Source: Nakamurella silvestris (GTDB taxonomy: Bacteria; Actinomycetota; Actinomycetes; Mycobacteriales; Nakamurellaceae). Taken from it: 47,750 nucleotides of DNA. The DNA is taken from positions 1 to 47,750 of the forward strand of contig QXCQ01000152.1 of assembly GCA_003576535.1 (NCBI GenBank), read 5' to 3'. Made by a program: the position numbers and the translations under genes. The notes below the pieces were generated by a model that worked only from the letters and a program-made list of their open reading frames with translations, ran no database searches and was not told where the DNA came from. Positions 1-7,871 of this stretch are shown in pieces; the stretch's first letter is position 1, and each line of letters opens with the position of its first letter.

Positions 1-195
1 GCTCACAACTGCGCATGTCCCGCCGCGGGATGCAATGGCGGCGAGATGCAGAAGAACAGCAGCCGAACTGGCTGCGGCGTCGTGGGCTCAGGTGGTCCGT
101 GGCAGGTCGCGGGGAAGCGGCAACGATGGACGATCGATCGCCGGGACGAGACGCTGGGTCGGGCGGCGTGATCGGGCGGCGGCAACAGTGGAGGT
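1..195. other. left-edge region without a supported gene
   Basis: The long open frames crossing this stretch on either strand continue out of frame through the MFS gene and have arginine/glycine/proline-rich, low-complexity translations typical of high-GC shadow frames. A short GGAGG lies directly before the MFS start. I see no RNA gene or strong palindrome here. The upstream neighbour of the MFS gene lies outside the window. Confidence 0.5.
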
Positions 196-1395
196 ATGAC
201 ACACGCGGCAACCCTGAAGCAACCCACGACGACCCGAACCGCCTGGGGTGGCGTGGTCGTCATGATGGCCACCAGCCTGGTGCTGGTGGTGGCGGAGTTC
301 CTGCCGCCGAGCCTGCTGCCCTCGATGGCCGCATCCCTGGGGATCTCGGAGGGCCAGGCCGGCCAGGCCGTGACGGCCACCGCGCTCGTGGGTCTGGTGA
401 CGGCACCGACCATCGGGATGCTGTTCCCCCGGCTGGAGCGCCGCACCCTTCTGTCCTTGCTTGCCGTTGCCGCCACCGTCTCCAACGTGGCCGTGGCGGT
501 GTCGCCGAACCTGGTCACCCTGCTGATCGCCCGGTTGCTGCTCGGCGCGGCGATCGGTGGATTCTGGGCGATGTCGTTGGCGGTCGCGGCGCGGCTCAGC
601 GCACCGGAACATGTCGGACGGGCGGTCATGCTGGTCAACACCGGCACCACCCTGGCGACCGTCGCCGGTGTCCCCCTGGGGATCTACCTCGGCTCGATCT
701 ACGACTGGCGGACGGTGTTCGGCGGCGTCGCCGTGGTCACGCTGATCGTCGCGGTGGCCCTGCGGGTCGTGCTGCCACCGGTCCCGCCGGCCGCCACCAC
801 CGGCTTCCGGGTGCTCGGCGAGACCATGCGGACCCCGGGCCTCGGCCGGGGACTGACCGGGCACGTGCTGACCGTGCTCGGGCACTTCGCCGCGTTCACC
901 TACATCCGGGCAGCGCTCGCCCGGACACCCGAGCTGAACGAGGCCGGGGTGGCCTGGCTGGTCATCGTCTTCGGATTCGGCGGTTTTGTGGGAAATCTTG
1001 TCGTCGGCAGCCTTGTGGACAGACATCTGCGGCTGCTGCGCTTCCTGGTCCCGTTCGGGATCGGTGCCGGCATCGGCGGTCTGGCCCTGTTCCCGGGGCA
1101 GATCTGGCTGGTCGGAGTGCTGGTGGCGCTCTGGGGCTTCGCCTTCGGATCCTGGCTGACCGTGGCGGCGACCTGGATCGCGCGGGCGGTTCCCGCACGG
1201 ATGGAGGTCGGTGGCGGGCTCCTGGTAGCCGGATTCCAGCTGGCGATCAGTGTGGGGGCGGCCCTGGGCGGCCTCCTCGTCGACGGCGCGGGAGTAGGGC
1301 CGGCCCTCGGGGTCGCTGCCGTGTGCGCGGTGGTCGGCGGACTGCTGTTCGGGACGGCGAAGCAGCGGGTGCCGGAGCTAGGCGACCGAGGGTGA
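196..1395 (+). CDS. MFS transporter, DHA1-type drug/metabolite efflux
   Basis: The 399-residue product is almost entirely hydrophobic and can be folded into about 12 membrane helices, the usual size for a single-unit major facilitator. The first helix follows a short polar N-terminus (from about residue 17). The first-half glycine-rich helices (IARLLLGAAIGGFWAMSLA) and the basic loop after the second helix (PRLERR) fit the AraJ/chloramphenicol-efflux-like DHA1 group, so proton-driven export of a small molecule is inferred. The substrate cannot be read from sequence. The ATG at 196 has GGAGG immediately upstream but with only 1 nt spacing, which is short, so the start is less certain than the gene. 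Its 3' end overlaps the end of the convergent AraC gene by 18 bp, leaving no room for a dedicated terminator. Confidence 0.9.
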   Translation: MTHAATLKQPTTTRTAWGGVVVMMATSLVLVVAEFLPPSLLPSMAASLGISEGQAGQAVTATALVGLVTAPTIGMLFPRLERRTLLSLLAVAATVSNVAVAVSPNLVTLLIARLLLGAAIGGFWAMSLAVAARLSAPEHVGRAVMLVNTGTTLATVAGVPLGIYLGSIYDWRTVFGGVAVVTLIVAVALRVVLPPVPPAATTGFRVLGETMRTPGLGRGLTGHVLTVLGHFAAFTYIRAALARTPELNEAGVAWLVIVFGFGGFVGNLVVGSLVDRHLRLLRFLVPFGIGAGIGGLALFPGQIWLVGVLVALWGFAFGSWLTVAATWIARAVPARMEVGGGLLVAGFQLAISVGAALGGLLVDGAGVGPALGVAAVCAVVGGLLFGTAKQRVPELGDRG

Positions 1396-2319
1396 CGGCT
1401 CCGGCCGCTGGGTCCGCCACCGGGACGGGACCACCCCGGTGTGCCGCCGGAACGCCCGGCTGAAGCCGGCGTCGGAGCTGTAGCCGACCCGGTAGGCGAG
1501 CTCGGTGACCGTCACGTCCTCGGTGCGGAGCAGCTCGCGGGCCGCTTCCATCCGGATCGCGGTGAGGTAGCTCGCCGGTGTGGTGCCGACGACCTCGCGG
1601 AAACGGGCGGCGAAGGCCGATCGCGACATGGTGGCCAGCCGGGCGAGGTCGTCCACCGACCACGTCCTGGTGAGGTCGGAGTGCATACCGTCCACCGCCT
1701 GGCCGATCCGCGGGTCCTCGACCGTCTGGAGCCAACGATCGGCCCCGCACCCCAGCTCGATCCACAGTCGCAAGGCGACCGAGAGCAGCGTCGTGGCGAT
1801 CCGGCCGCAGATGACCGCGTCCCCGCGCCGGCGCAGACCCGCCGGCGACCACCCGTGTTTCATGTCGTCGATCAACGCGGTCATGTGCGGTTCGTGGTCG
1901 GCGAACCGGTGGACCACCAGCGAATCGGGGAGTGCGTCGATCGCGCTGTGCCGGCCGCCCGGCGGCCGGCTGAAGGAGACGTCGACCGTCGACATCGACG
2001 CGTCCGCCCGGATCCGGCGGCGGTGGTCCCTGGTGACGACCACGAGGTCACCGGCCTCGATCGGGGTCCAGTTCGTCCCGGACAGGCGGATCGCGCCCCG
2101 GCCGGCGGACACGTAGGAGAAGCCGGCCCCGGTGTGCGCCTGATCGATCAGCTCCCCGGTGTGCAGGGCGACCCGTCGGGTCCCGGTCAGGTCCCATTCG
2201 ATCGACCCGAGTGCGCGGTCGATCAGGTCGTCACGGTTCATCGTTGCCGGAGCGTCTGTCACCCCGGCTTCAGCAACGTCGACCCCCATCCTATTCCGCA
2301 CCATTTCGATCCGGTTCAT
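1378..2319 (-). CDS. AraC-family regulator with N-terminal cupin domain
   Basis: 313 residues. The first two-thirds resemble the AraC cupin domain (cupin_6 type: a GDLVVVTRDHRRRI stretch, then a DALPDSLVVHRF stretch). The C-terminal ~100 residues form the double helix-turn-helix of AraC proteins (WSVDDLARLATMSRSAFAARF and ELAYRVGYSSDAGFSRAFRR), so it binds DNA and probably senses a small effector with the cupin. It is the last gene of the minus-strand ABC/two-component operon: its first possible ATG overlaps the response-regulator stop as ATGA. Internal starts at 2289 (preceded by GGAATAGG) and 2241 are alternatives. The convergent MFS gene is a plausible target, but that is inference from adjacency only. 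Confidence 0.9.
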   Translation of the reverse strand: MNRIEMVRNRMGVDVAEAGVTDAPATMNRDDLIDRALGSIEWDLTGTRRVALHTGELIDQAHTGAGFSYVSAGRGAIRLSGTNWTPIEAGDLVVVTRDHRRRIRADASMSTVDVSFSRPPGGRHSAIDALPDSLVVHRFADHEPHMTALIDDMKHGWSPAGLRRRGDAVICGRIATTLLSVALRLWIELGCGADRWLQTVEDPRIGQAVDGMHSDLTRTWSVDDLARLATMSRSAFAARFREVVGTTPASYLTAIRMEAARELLRTEDVTVTELAYRVGYSSDAGFSRAFRRHTGVVPSRWRTQRPEPSPSVA

Positions 2320-3008
2320 CGTGGCTGGTCCGGCCGATCCCAGGGGCCGCCGAGCAAGCCGCGTTCGTAGGCGGCCCGGACCGCGGCGGCTCGATCACGG
2401 ACCCCGAGTTTCGGATACAGGTGCAACAGATGTGTTTTCACCGTGGCCTCGGAGACGAGGAGATCCCGGGCGACCTCCCGGTTGGTGCCACCCCGGGCGA
2501 CCGCGGCCAGCACCTGCAGCTCACGCGCGGTGAGCTGTTCGCCTTTGGCCCGGTCGACGAGGCTGCGGGCGGCGGCGGGAGCGAGGACGCTCTGACCGGC
2601 CGCTGCCCGCAGGACGGCCTCCACCAGCTCGGCCCGTGGTGTCGCCTTCAGCAGGTACCCGTCCGCCCCGGCATCGATCGCCGCGTGGATGTCGTGGTCG
2701 GTGTCGTAGGTCGTCAGCACGAGGATGCGGGGTCGAACCGGATCGACGGCGCGGAGGGTGCGGATGGCCGACACACCGTCCCCGCCCGGCATCCGCAGAT
2801 CCATCAGCACCACGTCCGGATCGACGGCACGGACCACGAGGAGCGCCTCCTCCCCGCCGGCGGCCTCACCGATCACCTCGATCCGATCGTCGCGCGCGAG
2901 CATCCCACGGATACCGTCCCGGACGACCGGGTGGTCGTCCACCACGATCACCCGGACAGGGTCGCCGGCAGGTGCGGCGGTGACGTGCGCTCGCCCCTGG
3001 CCCGTCAT
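2316..3008 (-). CDS. response regulator, NarL/LuxR family
   Basis: 230 residues. Residues ~17-135 are a receiver domain with the acidic pair VVDDH (D24/D25), the phosphoacceptor D70 in VLMDLRMP, the conserved Thr in VLTTYD and Lys in YLLKA. Residues ~160-225 are a LuxR helix-turn-helix (LTARELQVLAAVARGGTNREVARDLLVSEATVKTHL). It should be phosphorylated by the kinase immediately upstream; the two genes overlap by the ATGA quartet, which implies coupled translation. Architecture and neighbours match LiaRS/DesKR/YvfTU-like pairs that control an adjacent ABC exporter. The perfect palindrome at 6045-6064 ahead of the operon is a candidate binding site (inference). Confidence 0.95.
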   Translation of the reverse strand: MTGQGRAHVTAAPAGDPVRVIVVDDHPVVRDGIRGMLARDDRIEVIGEAAGGEEALLVVRAVDPDVVLMDLRMPGGDGVSAIRTLRAVDPVRPRILVLTTYDTDHDIHAAIDAGADGYLLKATPRAELVEAVLRAAAGQSVLAPAAARSLVDRAKGEQLTARELQVLAAVARGGTNREVARDLLVSEATVKTHLLHLYPKLGVRDRAAAVRAAYERGLLGGPWDRPDQPR

Positions 3009-4303
3009 CCGGGAACCCCGGCGCTGATCACCGAACCGCCACCGGGCTCGGACTCGACGGCGAGGGTGCCGCCGACGGACCGCAGTCTGTCGGCCATGCC
3101 GGGCAGCCCGTGGCCACCGTGCTCCGAGGGGCCTGCGGTGCAGGTCGGGTCGAAACCCACGCCGTCGTCGTGGATGTCGAGCAGCACTTGATCCTCCAGG
3201 TAGTCCAGGTTGACGGCGACATGCCGGGCCCGCGCGTGCCGGGCCACATTGGCGAGGGATTCCTGGGCGACCCGGATCAACGCCGGATCGGCCGGGGTCG
3301 GCCTCGGATCACCCGAGATGATCACGGTCGCCTCGACATTGTTGACATCGGACCAGGTGTCGAGGAGTTGATTGATCGCGTTCGGGAGGGTGGCCCGTAC
3401 CAGGGCGATCGGCCGCAGCGCGTGGACGGCCCGGCGGGCCTCCCCGAGTCCTTGCCGGGCCAGGGTTTTGGCGTTGTCCACCCGGCGGCGGGTCTCGGCA
3501 TCGGTCAGCCGGTCGTCGTCGATCGCCTCGAGCTGGGTGATCACGGCCACCAATCCCTGCGCCACCGTGTCGTGCAGGTCCTGGGCCAGTCGCGCCCGTT
3601 CCTCACCGATCCCGGCCGCGCGCGCCTGGTCGAGGAGTTGCTGGTGTAACTCGGAGTTACGGCGTTGCTCGGCCAACAGCCGTCCGGCGGTCGCATTGCG
3701 CCGCAGCACCGCCTCCTCCCTCCTGTTCGCCAGTCCGATCGAGGAGAGGCCGATCAGGGCGTTGAGGGCGAACAGTCCACCGGTCAGTGCCCAGCGGTCG
3801 TCGAGGTGCCCGAACCCGCCGACCTGAACGGTCGTCAACAGCAGGCAGGAGGCACTCAGGGCCGCGATCAGCACCGGCCCGGTGAAGAACGTCCCGCAGA
3901 TGACGTACTGGGTCCAGGCGACGAGCCCGCCGAGGGGGCTGATCGCGATGATCCCTGCCATCAGGGAGATCTGGACCCCCACCGCGATCAGTCGTCGACC
4001 GAGCGGGGCGAGATCCCAGTGCTGCCACCACTCGATCCAGGCCCACAGCGTGACGACCAGCCCGGTGAACAGGAGCCGGCGAGCCGTGCCGCCGTCGATC
4101 GTCAACTGTCCGAGGACGAAACTGACGATCAGCAGCAGCCGCAGCAACCAGGGCATCCTGGTCACCGAGAACAGGGTGTCCGGCCATTCCACCTGCGGCC
4201 GGTCGTGCAGCCATCGACCCCGCGGCTCCCACTCGCGTGTCCGACGCCAGAGCGAATAGGGCGGCAGCTCGTAACCCGCCGTCCACAGCTCGGAACCGGT
4301 CAC
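3005..4303 (-). CDS. sensor histidine kinase, HisKA_3 (NarL/DesK-type)
   Basis: 432 residues. The N-terminal half carries about six hydrophobic membrane segments (between residues ~50 and ~192) with no large extracellular loop, as in intramembrane-sensing DesK-like kinases. A linker helix leads to the HisKA_3 dimerisation region with phosphoacceptor H244 in DLHDTVAQ. The ATPase domain follows, with the N box (QESLANVARHA), G1 box (DDGVGFDP) and G2 box (GHGLPGMADRL). The GTG start at 4303 has GGGAG about 7 nt upstream and lies 4 bp past the permease stop. The gene overlaps the response regulator as ATGA. The signal is probably membrane perturbation or the substrate of the adjacent ABC exporter, which is family-based inference. 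Confidence 0.95.
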   Translation of the reverse strand: MTGSELWTAGYELPPYSLWRRTREWEPRGRWLHDRPQVEWPDTLFSVTRMPWLLRLLLIVSFVLGQLTIDGGTARRLLFTGLVVTLWAWIEWWQHWDLAPLGRRLIAVGVQISLMAGIIAISPLGGLVAWTQYVICGTFFTGPVLIAALSASCLLLTTVQVGGFGHLDDRWALTGGLFALNALIGLSSIGLANRREEAVLRRNATAGRLLAEQRRNSELHQQLLDQARAAGIGEERARLAQDLHDTVAQGLVAVITQLEAIDDDRLTDAETRRRVDNAKTLARQGLGEARRAVHALRPIALVRATLPNAINQLLDTWSDVNNVEATVIISGDPRPTPADPALIRVAQESLANVARHARARHVAVNLDYLEDQVLLDIHDDGVGFDPTCTAGPSEHGGHGLPGMADRLRSVGGTLAVESEPGGGSVISAGVPG

Positions 4304-4307
4304 CCGG

Positions 4308-5045
4308 TCACTCCCAGCTGAACCGGCGGACGGCGAAGGTCGTCGCGGCGACCCCCCAGACGATCAGCACCACCACGTGGAGCAGCCGGGGCCAGTGCCC
4401 CGCCGAGGTATCGGTCAGGGCTTGTGCGGCGGCCCCGCTCGGGGTGAAGTCGGAGATGTTCCGCATCCAGTCGGGCATCACCGGACGTTGGATCCACAGG
4501 CCGGCGAAGAACTGCATCACGAAGAACAACATGGAGCCGAACCCGGCTGCCACCTTGGCATTTCGGAACAGGCTGGCGATGACCATACCCACCCCGAGCA
4601 GGGCCCAGGCGGCGAGCAGGTACGAGATCGCGAACCCGGCCAGGTTCTTCGGCCAGGTCGCGCCGACCAGGGCCGGCACGACGACCATCAGCAGCATGCA
4701 GCCCACCGACACGGCCAGGACCAGCACCAGTTGGGCGAACAGCAGCAGCGCGGGGGAGACCGGCGTGGTACGCAGGCGTTTGAGCACCCCCATCTCCCGG
4801 TAGCGGGTCAGGACGTCCGGGAGCGCCTGGAGGGCCAGCAGGGTGATCGCGAACAGCACCAGGATCGGTTGGTAGACCTGGAAGAAGCTCAGGCCGCCCA
4901 TCGCCTCCGACGGTTCCCGGACACCGGGGATGGCGGCGAGGACGATGGAGGCGGCCACCGGCAGGATGGCGGTCCAGATCATCACCCCGGGGTTGCGGGC
5001 CAGGAGTTTCCCCTCGGCCTTGAGCATGGCGGTGGTCGCGGTCAT
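4308..5045 (-). CDS. ABC-2 type exporter permease
   Basis: 245 residues with six predicted membrane helices, beginning MTATTAMLKAEGKLLARNPG. The short cytoplasmic N-terminus, the conserved RYREMGVLKRLRTTPVSP segment after helix 2 and the final helix pair are typical of the YvfS/DrrB ABC-2 permease family. The ATG at 5045 overlaps the ATPase stop as ATGA, so it is the true start although the frame remains open for another ~800 bp upstream over the ATPase gene. It should dimerise in the membrane and pair with the adjacent ATPase to export a drug, antibiotic or lipid-like compound. Confidence 0.93.
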   Translation of the reverse strand: MTATTAMLKAEGKLLARNPGVMIWTAILPVAASIVLAAIPGVREPSEAMGGLSFFQVYQPILVLFAITLLALQALPDVLTRYREMGVLKRLRTTPVSPALLLFAQLVLVLAVSVGCMLLMVVVPALVGATWPKNLAGFAISYLLAAWALLGVGMVIASLFRNAKVAAGFGSMLFFVMQFFAGLWIQRPVMPDWMRNISDFTPSGAAAQALTDTSAGHWPRLLHVVVLIVWGVAATTFAVRRFSWE

Positions 5046-5989
5046 GCGCTGGCCCCTTTCCGGTCGGTGCCGCTGTGCTGGGCGCTGCCGTGGTCCTCGC
5101 CCGTCAGCGCGACGAAGGCGTCGTCCAGGCTCGGCTGGTCGACCCGCAGCCTGGTGGCGGCGATCCCGCGTTCGTGCAGGGCGATGATCACCGCACTCGC
5201 CACGTTGTCGGTGCCGGTCACCACGATCCGGTCCGCCCCGGTCGAGACGGTGTGCACATCCGGCAGGGCTTCGAGCACCCCGGCCGCCACCGGGGCCGAC
5301 GGGGCGAAACTCATCCGTTGGTCGGCGGAGACGCCGGCGGCCAGCCCTTCCGGGGTGTCGGCCGCGATCACCCGCCCGCGGTCGATCACCACCACCCGGT
5401 CGCAGAGCCGTTCGGCCTCCTCCATGAAGTGGGAGACGAGCAGAAGGGTCACCCCCGTGCCCTTGAGGTCCTCGAGGAGTTTCCACACCTCGCGCCGGGC
5501 GGCCGGGTCCAACCCGGTCGTCAGTTCGTCCAGGATCGCCACCCGCGGGTTGCCGATCAACGCCAGTGCCACCGACAGCCGTTGCTTTTGACCGCCGGAC
5601 AGTTTCCCGAAGTAGGTCCGGCGTTGCTCGACCAGGCCGAGCCGCTCCAGCAGCTCCCGCCAGTCCCGCGGCCGGGAGTAGAAACTCGAGTAGAGGGTCA
5701 AAGCCTCCTCGACGGTCTGTTTGTCGGGCAGGCGCGATTCCTGCAGCTGGATCCCGAGGGCCTCGCGGAAGGCGGTGCCTTCGAGGGCCGGGTCCATCCC
5801 GGCCACCGAGATCGATCCGCCGTCCCGCGTTCGCAGGCCACCGATGCATTCGACCGTGGTGGTCTTGCCGGCACCGTTCGGTCCGAGGATGCCGAAGATC
5901 TCACCCTCCTCGACCGAGAAGCTCACCCCGTCGACGACCTTCCGGCCGCCGTACACCTTCCGCAGATCGCGGACATCAATCATGGACAT
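5042..5989 (-). CDS. ABC exporter ATP-binding protein (YvfR/DrrA-like)
   Basis: 315 residues starting MSMIDVRDLRK. Walker A is GPNGAGKTT (36-44), the signature is LSGGQKQR, and Walker B runs into ILDELTTGLDP, where the usual Pro of DEPT is Leu, a tolerated variant. The C-terminal ~90 residues form the accessory domain seen in DrrA-like proteins. I chose the ATG at 5989 because AGGATCAGGG lies just upstream; the frame is open to 6031 but without a better site. It is the first gene of a five-gene operon with permease, kinase, response regulator and AraC gene, so the exporter is probably induced by that two-component system. Confidence 0.95.
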   Translation of the reverse strand: MSMIDVRDLRKVYGGRKVVDGVSFSVEEGEIFGILGPNGAGKTTTVECIGGLRTRDGGSISVAGMDPALEGTAFREALGIQLQESRLPDKQTVEEALTLYSSFYSRPRDWRELLERLGLVEQRRTYFGKLSGGQKQRLSVALALIGNPRVAILDELTTGLDPAARREVWKLLEDLKGTGVTLLLVSHFMEEAERLCDRVVVIDRGRVIAADTPEGLAAGVSADQRMSFAPSAPVAAGVLEALPDVHTVSTGADRIVVTGTDNVASAVIIALHERGIAATRLRVDQPSLDDAFVALTGEDHGSAQHSGTDRKGASA

Positions 5990-6025
5990 GCCCTGATCCT
6001 GCCCTGCTCGGCGGCGTTTTGCCTC

Positions 6026-6064
6026 CACCACCCGGCGGTGGTGTCATCCACCGATCGGTGGATG
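6026..6064. promoter_or_regulatory. perfect 20-bp palindrome plus adjacent inverted repeat, candidate operator
   Basis: Bases 6045-6064 are a perfect palindrome (half-site CATCCACCGA). Immediately beside it, 6026-6043 is a second inverted repeat, CACCACC-cggc-GGTGGTG. Both lie in the divergent region between the ABC/two-component operon (-) and the C39-like gene (+), about 55 bp upstream of the ATPase ATG. Dimeric NarL-type response regulators and AraC/TetR factors use such sites, so control by the operon's own regulator is the likeliest reading. No transcription start is known. Confidence 0.55.
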
Positions 6065-6164
6065 GCGGGCGCAGCAGGTTCACCGGTATCACTGCCACGG
6101 CGGCCGATCTCCTGTACAGCGACAGTGGCGACGGGCGTCACTGCACTGGACGAAGGAGCATCCG

Positions 6165-7358
6165 ATGACCGTGCACGAGGATCTGCCCACCCAGTACCAC
6201 CAGCAGGACACCGACTACTACTGCGGCGCGGCGACCGCACAGATGGTGCTGGAACAGTGCGGTGCCGGTCTGCTGGGACAGACCGGCCTGTACAACGACA
6301 ACCACAGCCACTCGACCGCGGAATCGGGTTGGTACACCGCTCCCGACGGTCTCACCTGGACCATGAACAACCGGCAGTCGAGCAAGTACTTCGTGCTGGA
6401 CGCGCTCAACACCGAGGACGCGATCTCCAGGATGATCGCCTGGACGATCCACCACTACCGGGTGGCACCGATCGCCATGGTCTACGGTTCGGCGCACTGG
6501 ATCGTCGTCCGCGGGTACACCGCCAGTGCGACCCCCACCAGTTCCGGCGACGTCGGTTACACCCTCAGCGGTTTCGACATCAACAACCCGTGGCCACCCT
6601 GCCCGGCGGGCGGTCCGCCGCCGCCGCACACCGGCTCGGACGTCTGTGGGTCCGGTGGCACCCGAGGTGTTGCCGACGAGCACATCTCCTACAGCACCTG
6701 GCGGACGGACTACATGACCGGTGTCACCGGGGGCCACTGGAACGGCAAGTTCATCGCCGTCTGTGATCCGGAGCCGCCACCGACCCGGCACCCGGACACC
6801 CAGGAGCCGCAGCGTCCCTCCCGTTTCGACGGGGAGGAGCTGATCGACCGCCGGGTGGCGGCGGAACTGTCGATCCGGGCGTTGGACACCGTCGGCCTGA
6901 CGAAACGGGAGAACTGGGCGAAGGCGTTGTCCGGCACCGAGACCGGTGATCCGATCCTGGTGCAACGGCTGGACCGCGCGGACAGTTTCTACTGGGTGGT
7001 CCCGCAGACACGCGGCGGGATCGCGACCGCGGTGGTGAACATCGATGCCCGGTTCGGCAACTACCAGCAGGCCCGGGCGCTCCCGGACCCGCAGGGCACG
7101 GCCCTGTTGGTGCTGGACCGCACGGAGGTCGAGGAATTGATCCTCGGTCGCCTGCACCAGCTCACCGACCGGCGTGGGGAACTCCTGATCCGGCCGGGCC
7201 TTGCCTGCATCTCCGACCAGTGGGTGTGGAAGCCGTGTGCGGAGTCGCTCTCGCCGTTCTACCCGTTCAAACTCATCACCTACGGGGCGGACCGGCTGTA
7301 CGTCCGCAGCGACGGCCGGATCTTCCACAGCCTCACCACCACCGGCCGCGGCATCTGA
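6165..7358 (+). CDS. C39/papain-like cysteine peptidase-fold protein
   Basis: 397 residues, ATG with AAGGAG 7 nt upstream. The N-terminal ~145 residues look like a C39-type papain fold: catalytic Cys in TDYYCGAATAQMVL (C20), His in GSAHWIVVRGY (H111) and an acidic/amide position in GFDINNPWP (D138 or N140). A Pro/Gly-rich loop follows (~142-160), then a link to a ~190-residue C-terminal domain (from ~residue 205) that I do not recognise. There is no signal peptide or membrane segment, so it should be cytoplasmic unless exported by another route. C39 peptidases usually trim bacteriocin leaders as part of ABC transporters; here the fold stands alone beside a divergent ABC exporter operon. Whether it is an active peptidase is open; the Cys and His are both present. 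Confidence 0.75.
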   Translation: MTVHEDLPTQYHQQDTDYYCGAATAQMVLEQCGAGLLGQTGLYNDNHSHSTAESGWYTAPDGLTWTMNNRQSSKYFVLDALNTEDAISRMIAWTIHHYRVAPIAMVYGSAHWIVVRGYTASATPTSSGDVGYTLSGFDINNPWPPCPAGGPPPPHTGSDVCGSGGTRGVADEHISYSTWRTDYMTGVTGGHWNGKFIAVCDPEPPPTRHPDTQEPQRPSRFDGEELIDRRVAAELSIRALDTVGLTKRENWAKALSGTETGDPILVQRLDRADSFYWVVPQTRGGIATAVVNIDARFGNYQQARALPDPQGTALLVLDRTEVEELILGRLHQLTDRRGELLIRPGLACISDQWVWKPCAESLSPFYPFKLITYGADRLYVRSDGRIFHSLTTTGRGI

Positions 7359-7366
7359 CGTGTCGC

Positions 7367-7380
7367 TAGCCTGGTCACCA
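7367..7380 (+). promoter_or_regulatory. -10 element of a probably leaderless transcript
   Basis: TAGCCT at 7367-7372 matches the actinobacterial -10 pattern TANNNT and ends 7 nt before the ATG at 7380. That is the spacing expected when transcription starts at the start codon itself. No Shine-Dalgarno sequence precedes this ATG. Confidence 0.5.
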
Positions 7381-7766
7381 TGACGTCGACCGAGGTGGAC
7401 CGGGCCGTCGAGCTGGCGCGCCGGGCCACGGGGGCCGGCCCGGAGGTGCCCGCCACGGCGGTCGCGGTCGACCGTCTCGACCATGACGGCGGGTATCTCC
7501 TGGTGCGGCTCGGGCGGGACGGCGAGGCGGGCTGGGTCGCCGCGGTGGATGTCGCTGTGCCGGACGTGATGTCCTGGGCGGCGAACCCGAGCGGAGAGCC
7601 GACGATCCCGCCGAGCTCCGCCCCGGGGGACCGATATGTCTGGGCACCCTCCGGGTCCGCAGGCTCGCCGTTGTACCCGCTGCTGGAATCCACCGGTCCC
7701 GAGGGGACGCGGTACCGGGATCTGTCCGGGCCGGTCGCTGATCCGCGTCGGCCGCGTCGGGGGTGA
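7380..7766 (+). CDS. small hypothetical protein
   Basis: 128 residues, not recognised. It begins with a helical, acidic/basic segment (TEVDRAVELARRATG) followed by a beta-rich stretch (GYLLVRLGRDGEAGWVAAVDV) and a Pro/Ser/Gly-rich C-terminus. No signal peptide or membrane segment is seen. The ATG lacks a ribosome site but has a -10 box at leaderless spacing. It starts 22 bp after the C39-like gene on the same strand, so it could also be co-transcribed with it. A functional link to that gene is only inferred. The gene ends in front of a very strong hairpin (7807-7859). Confidence 0.6.
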   Translation: MTSTEVDRAVELARRATGAGPEVPATAVAVDRLDHDGGYLLVRLGRDGEAGWVAAVDVAVPDVMSWAANPSGEPTIPPSSAPGDRYVWAPSGSAGSPLYPLLESTGPEGTRYRDLSGPVADPRRPRRG

Positions 7767-7806
7767 CCGGTCAGCCGCGCGGACCCGCAGCTGTCGGTCA
7801 AGCATT

Positions 7807-7859
7807 CACGATTCGGGTTCCAGATGGTCGAAATCGGACCATCTGGAACCCGAATCGTG
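7807..7859. terminator. 23-bp perfect hairpin, bidirectional terminator candidate
   Basis: Arms 7807-7829 and 7837-7859 are perfect reverse complements (23 bp) around a 7-nt loop, gaaatcg. The element lies between convergent genes (7766 + and 7872 -). There is no U-tract on either strand, so it would be a U-less stem or a double-strand transcript block rather than a classical intrinsic terminator. Confidence 0.75.
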
Positions 7860-7871
7860 CAGTGCGATCGG

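Noticed and set aside
15-1463. 482-aa plus-strand open frame over the MFS gene
   Set aside because: Its translation is Gly/Arg/Ala low complexity in another frame of a clearly membrane-type protein; a high-GC shadow.
5075-6766. 563-aa plus-strand open frame antisense to the ABC ATPase
   Set aside because: It runs antisense to a conserved ATPase gene and then out of frame through the C39-like gene, with no coherent domain.
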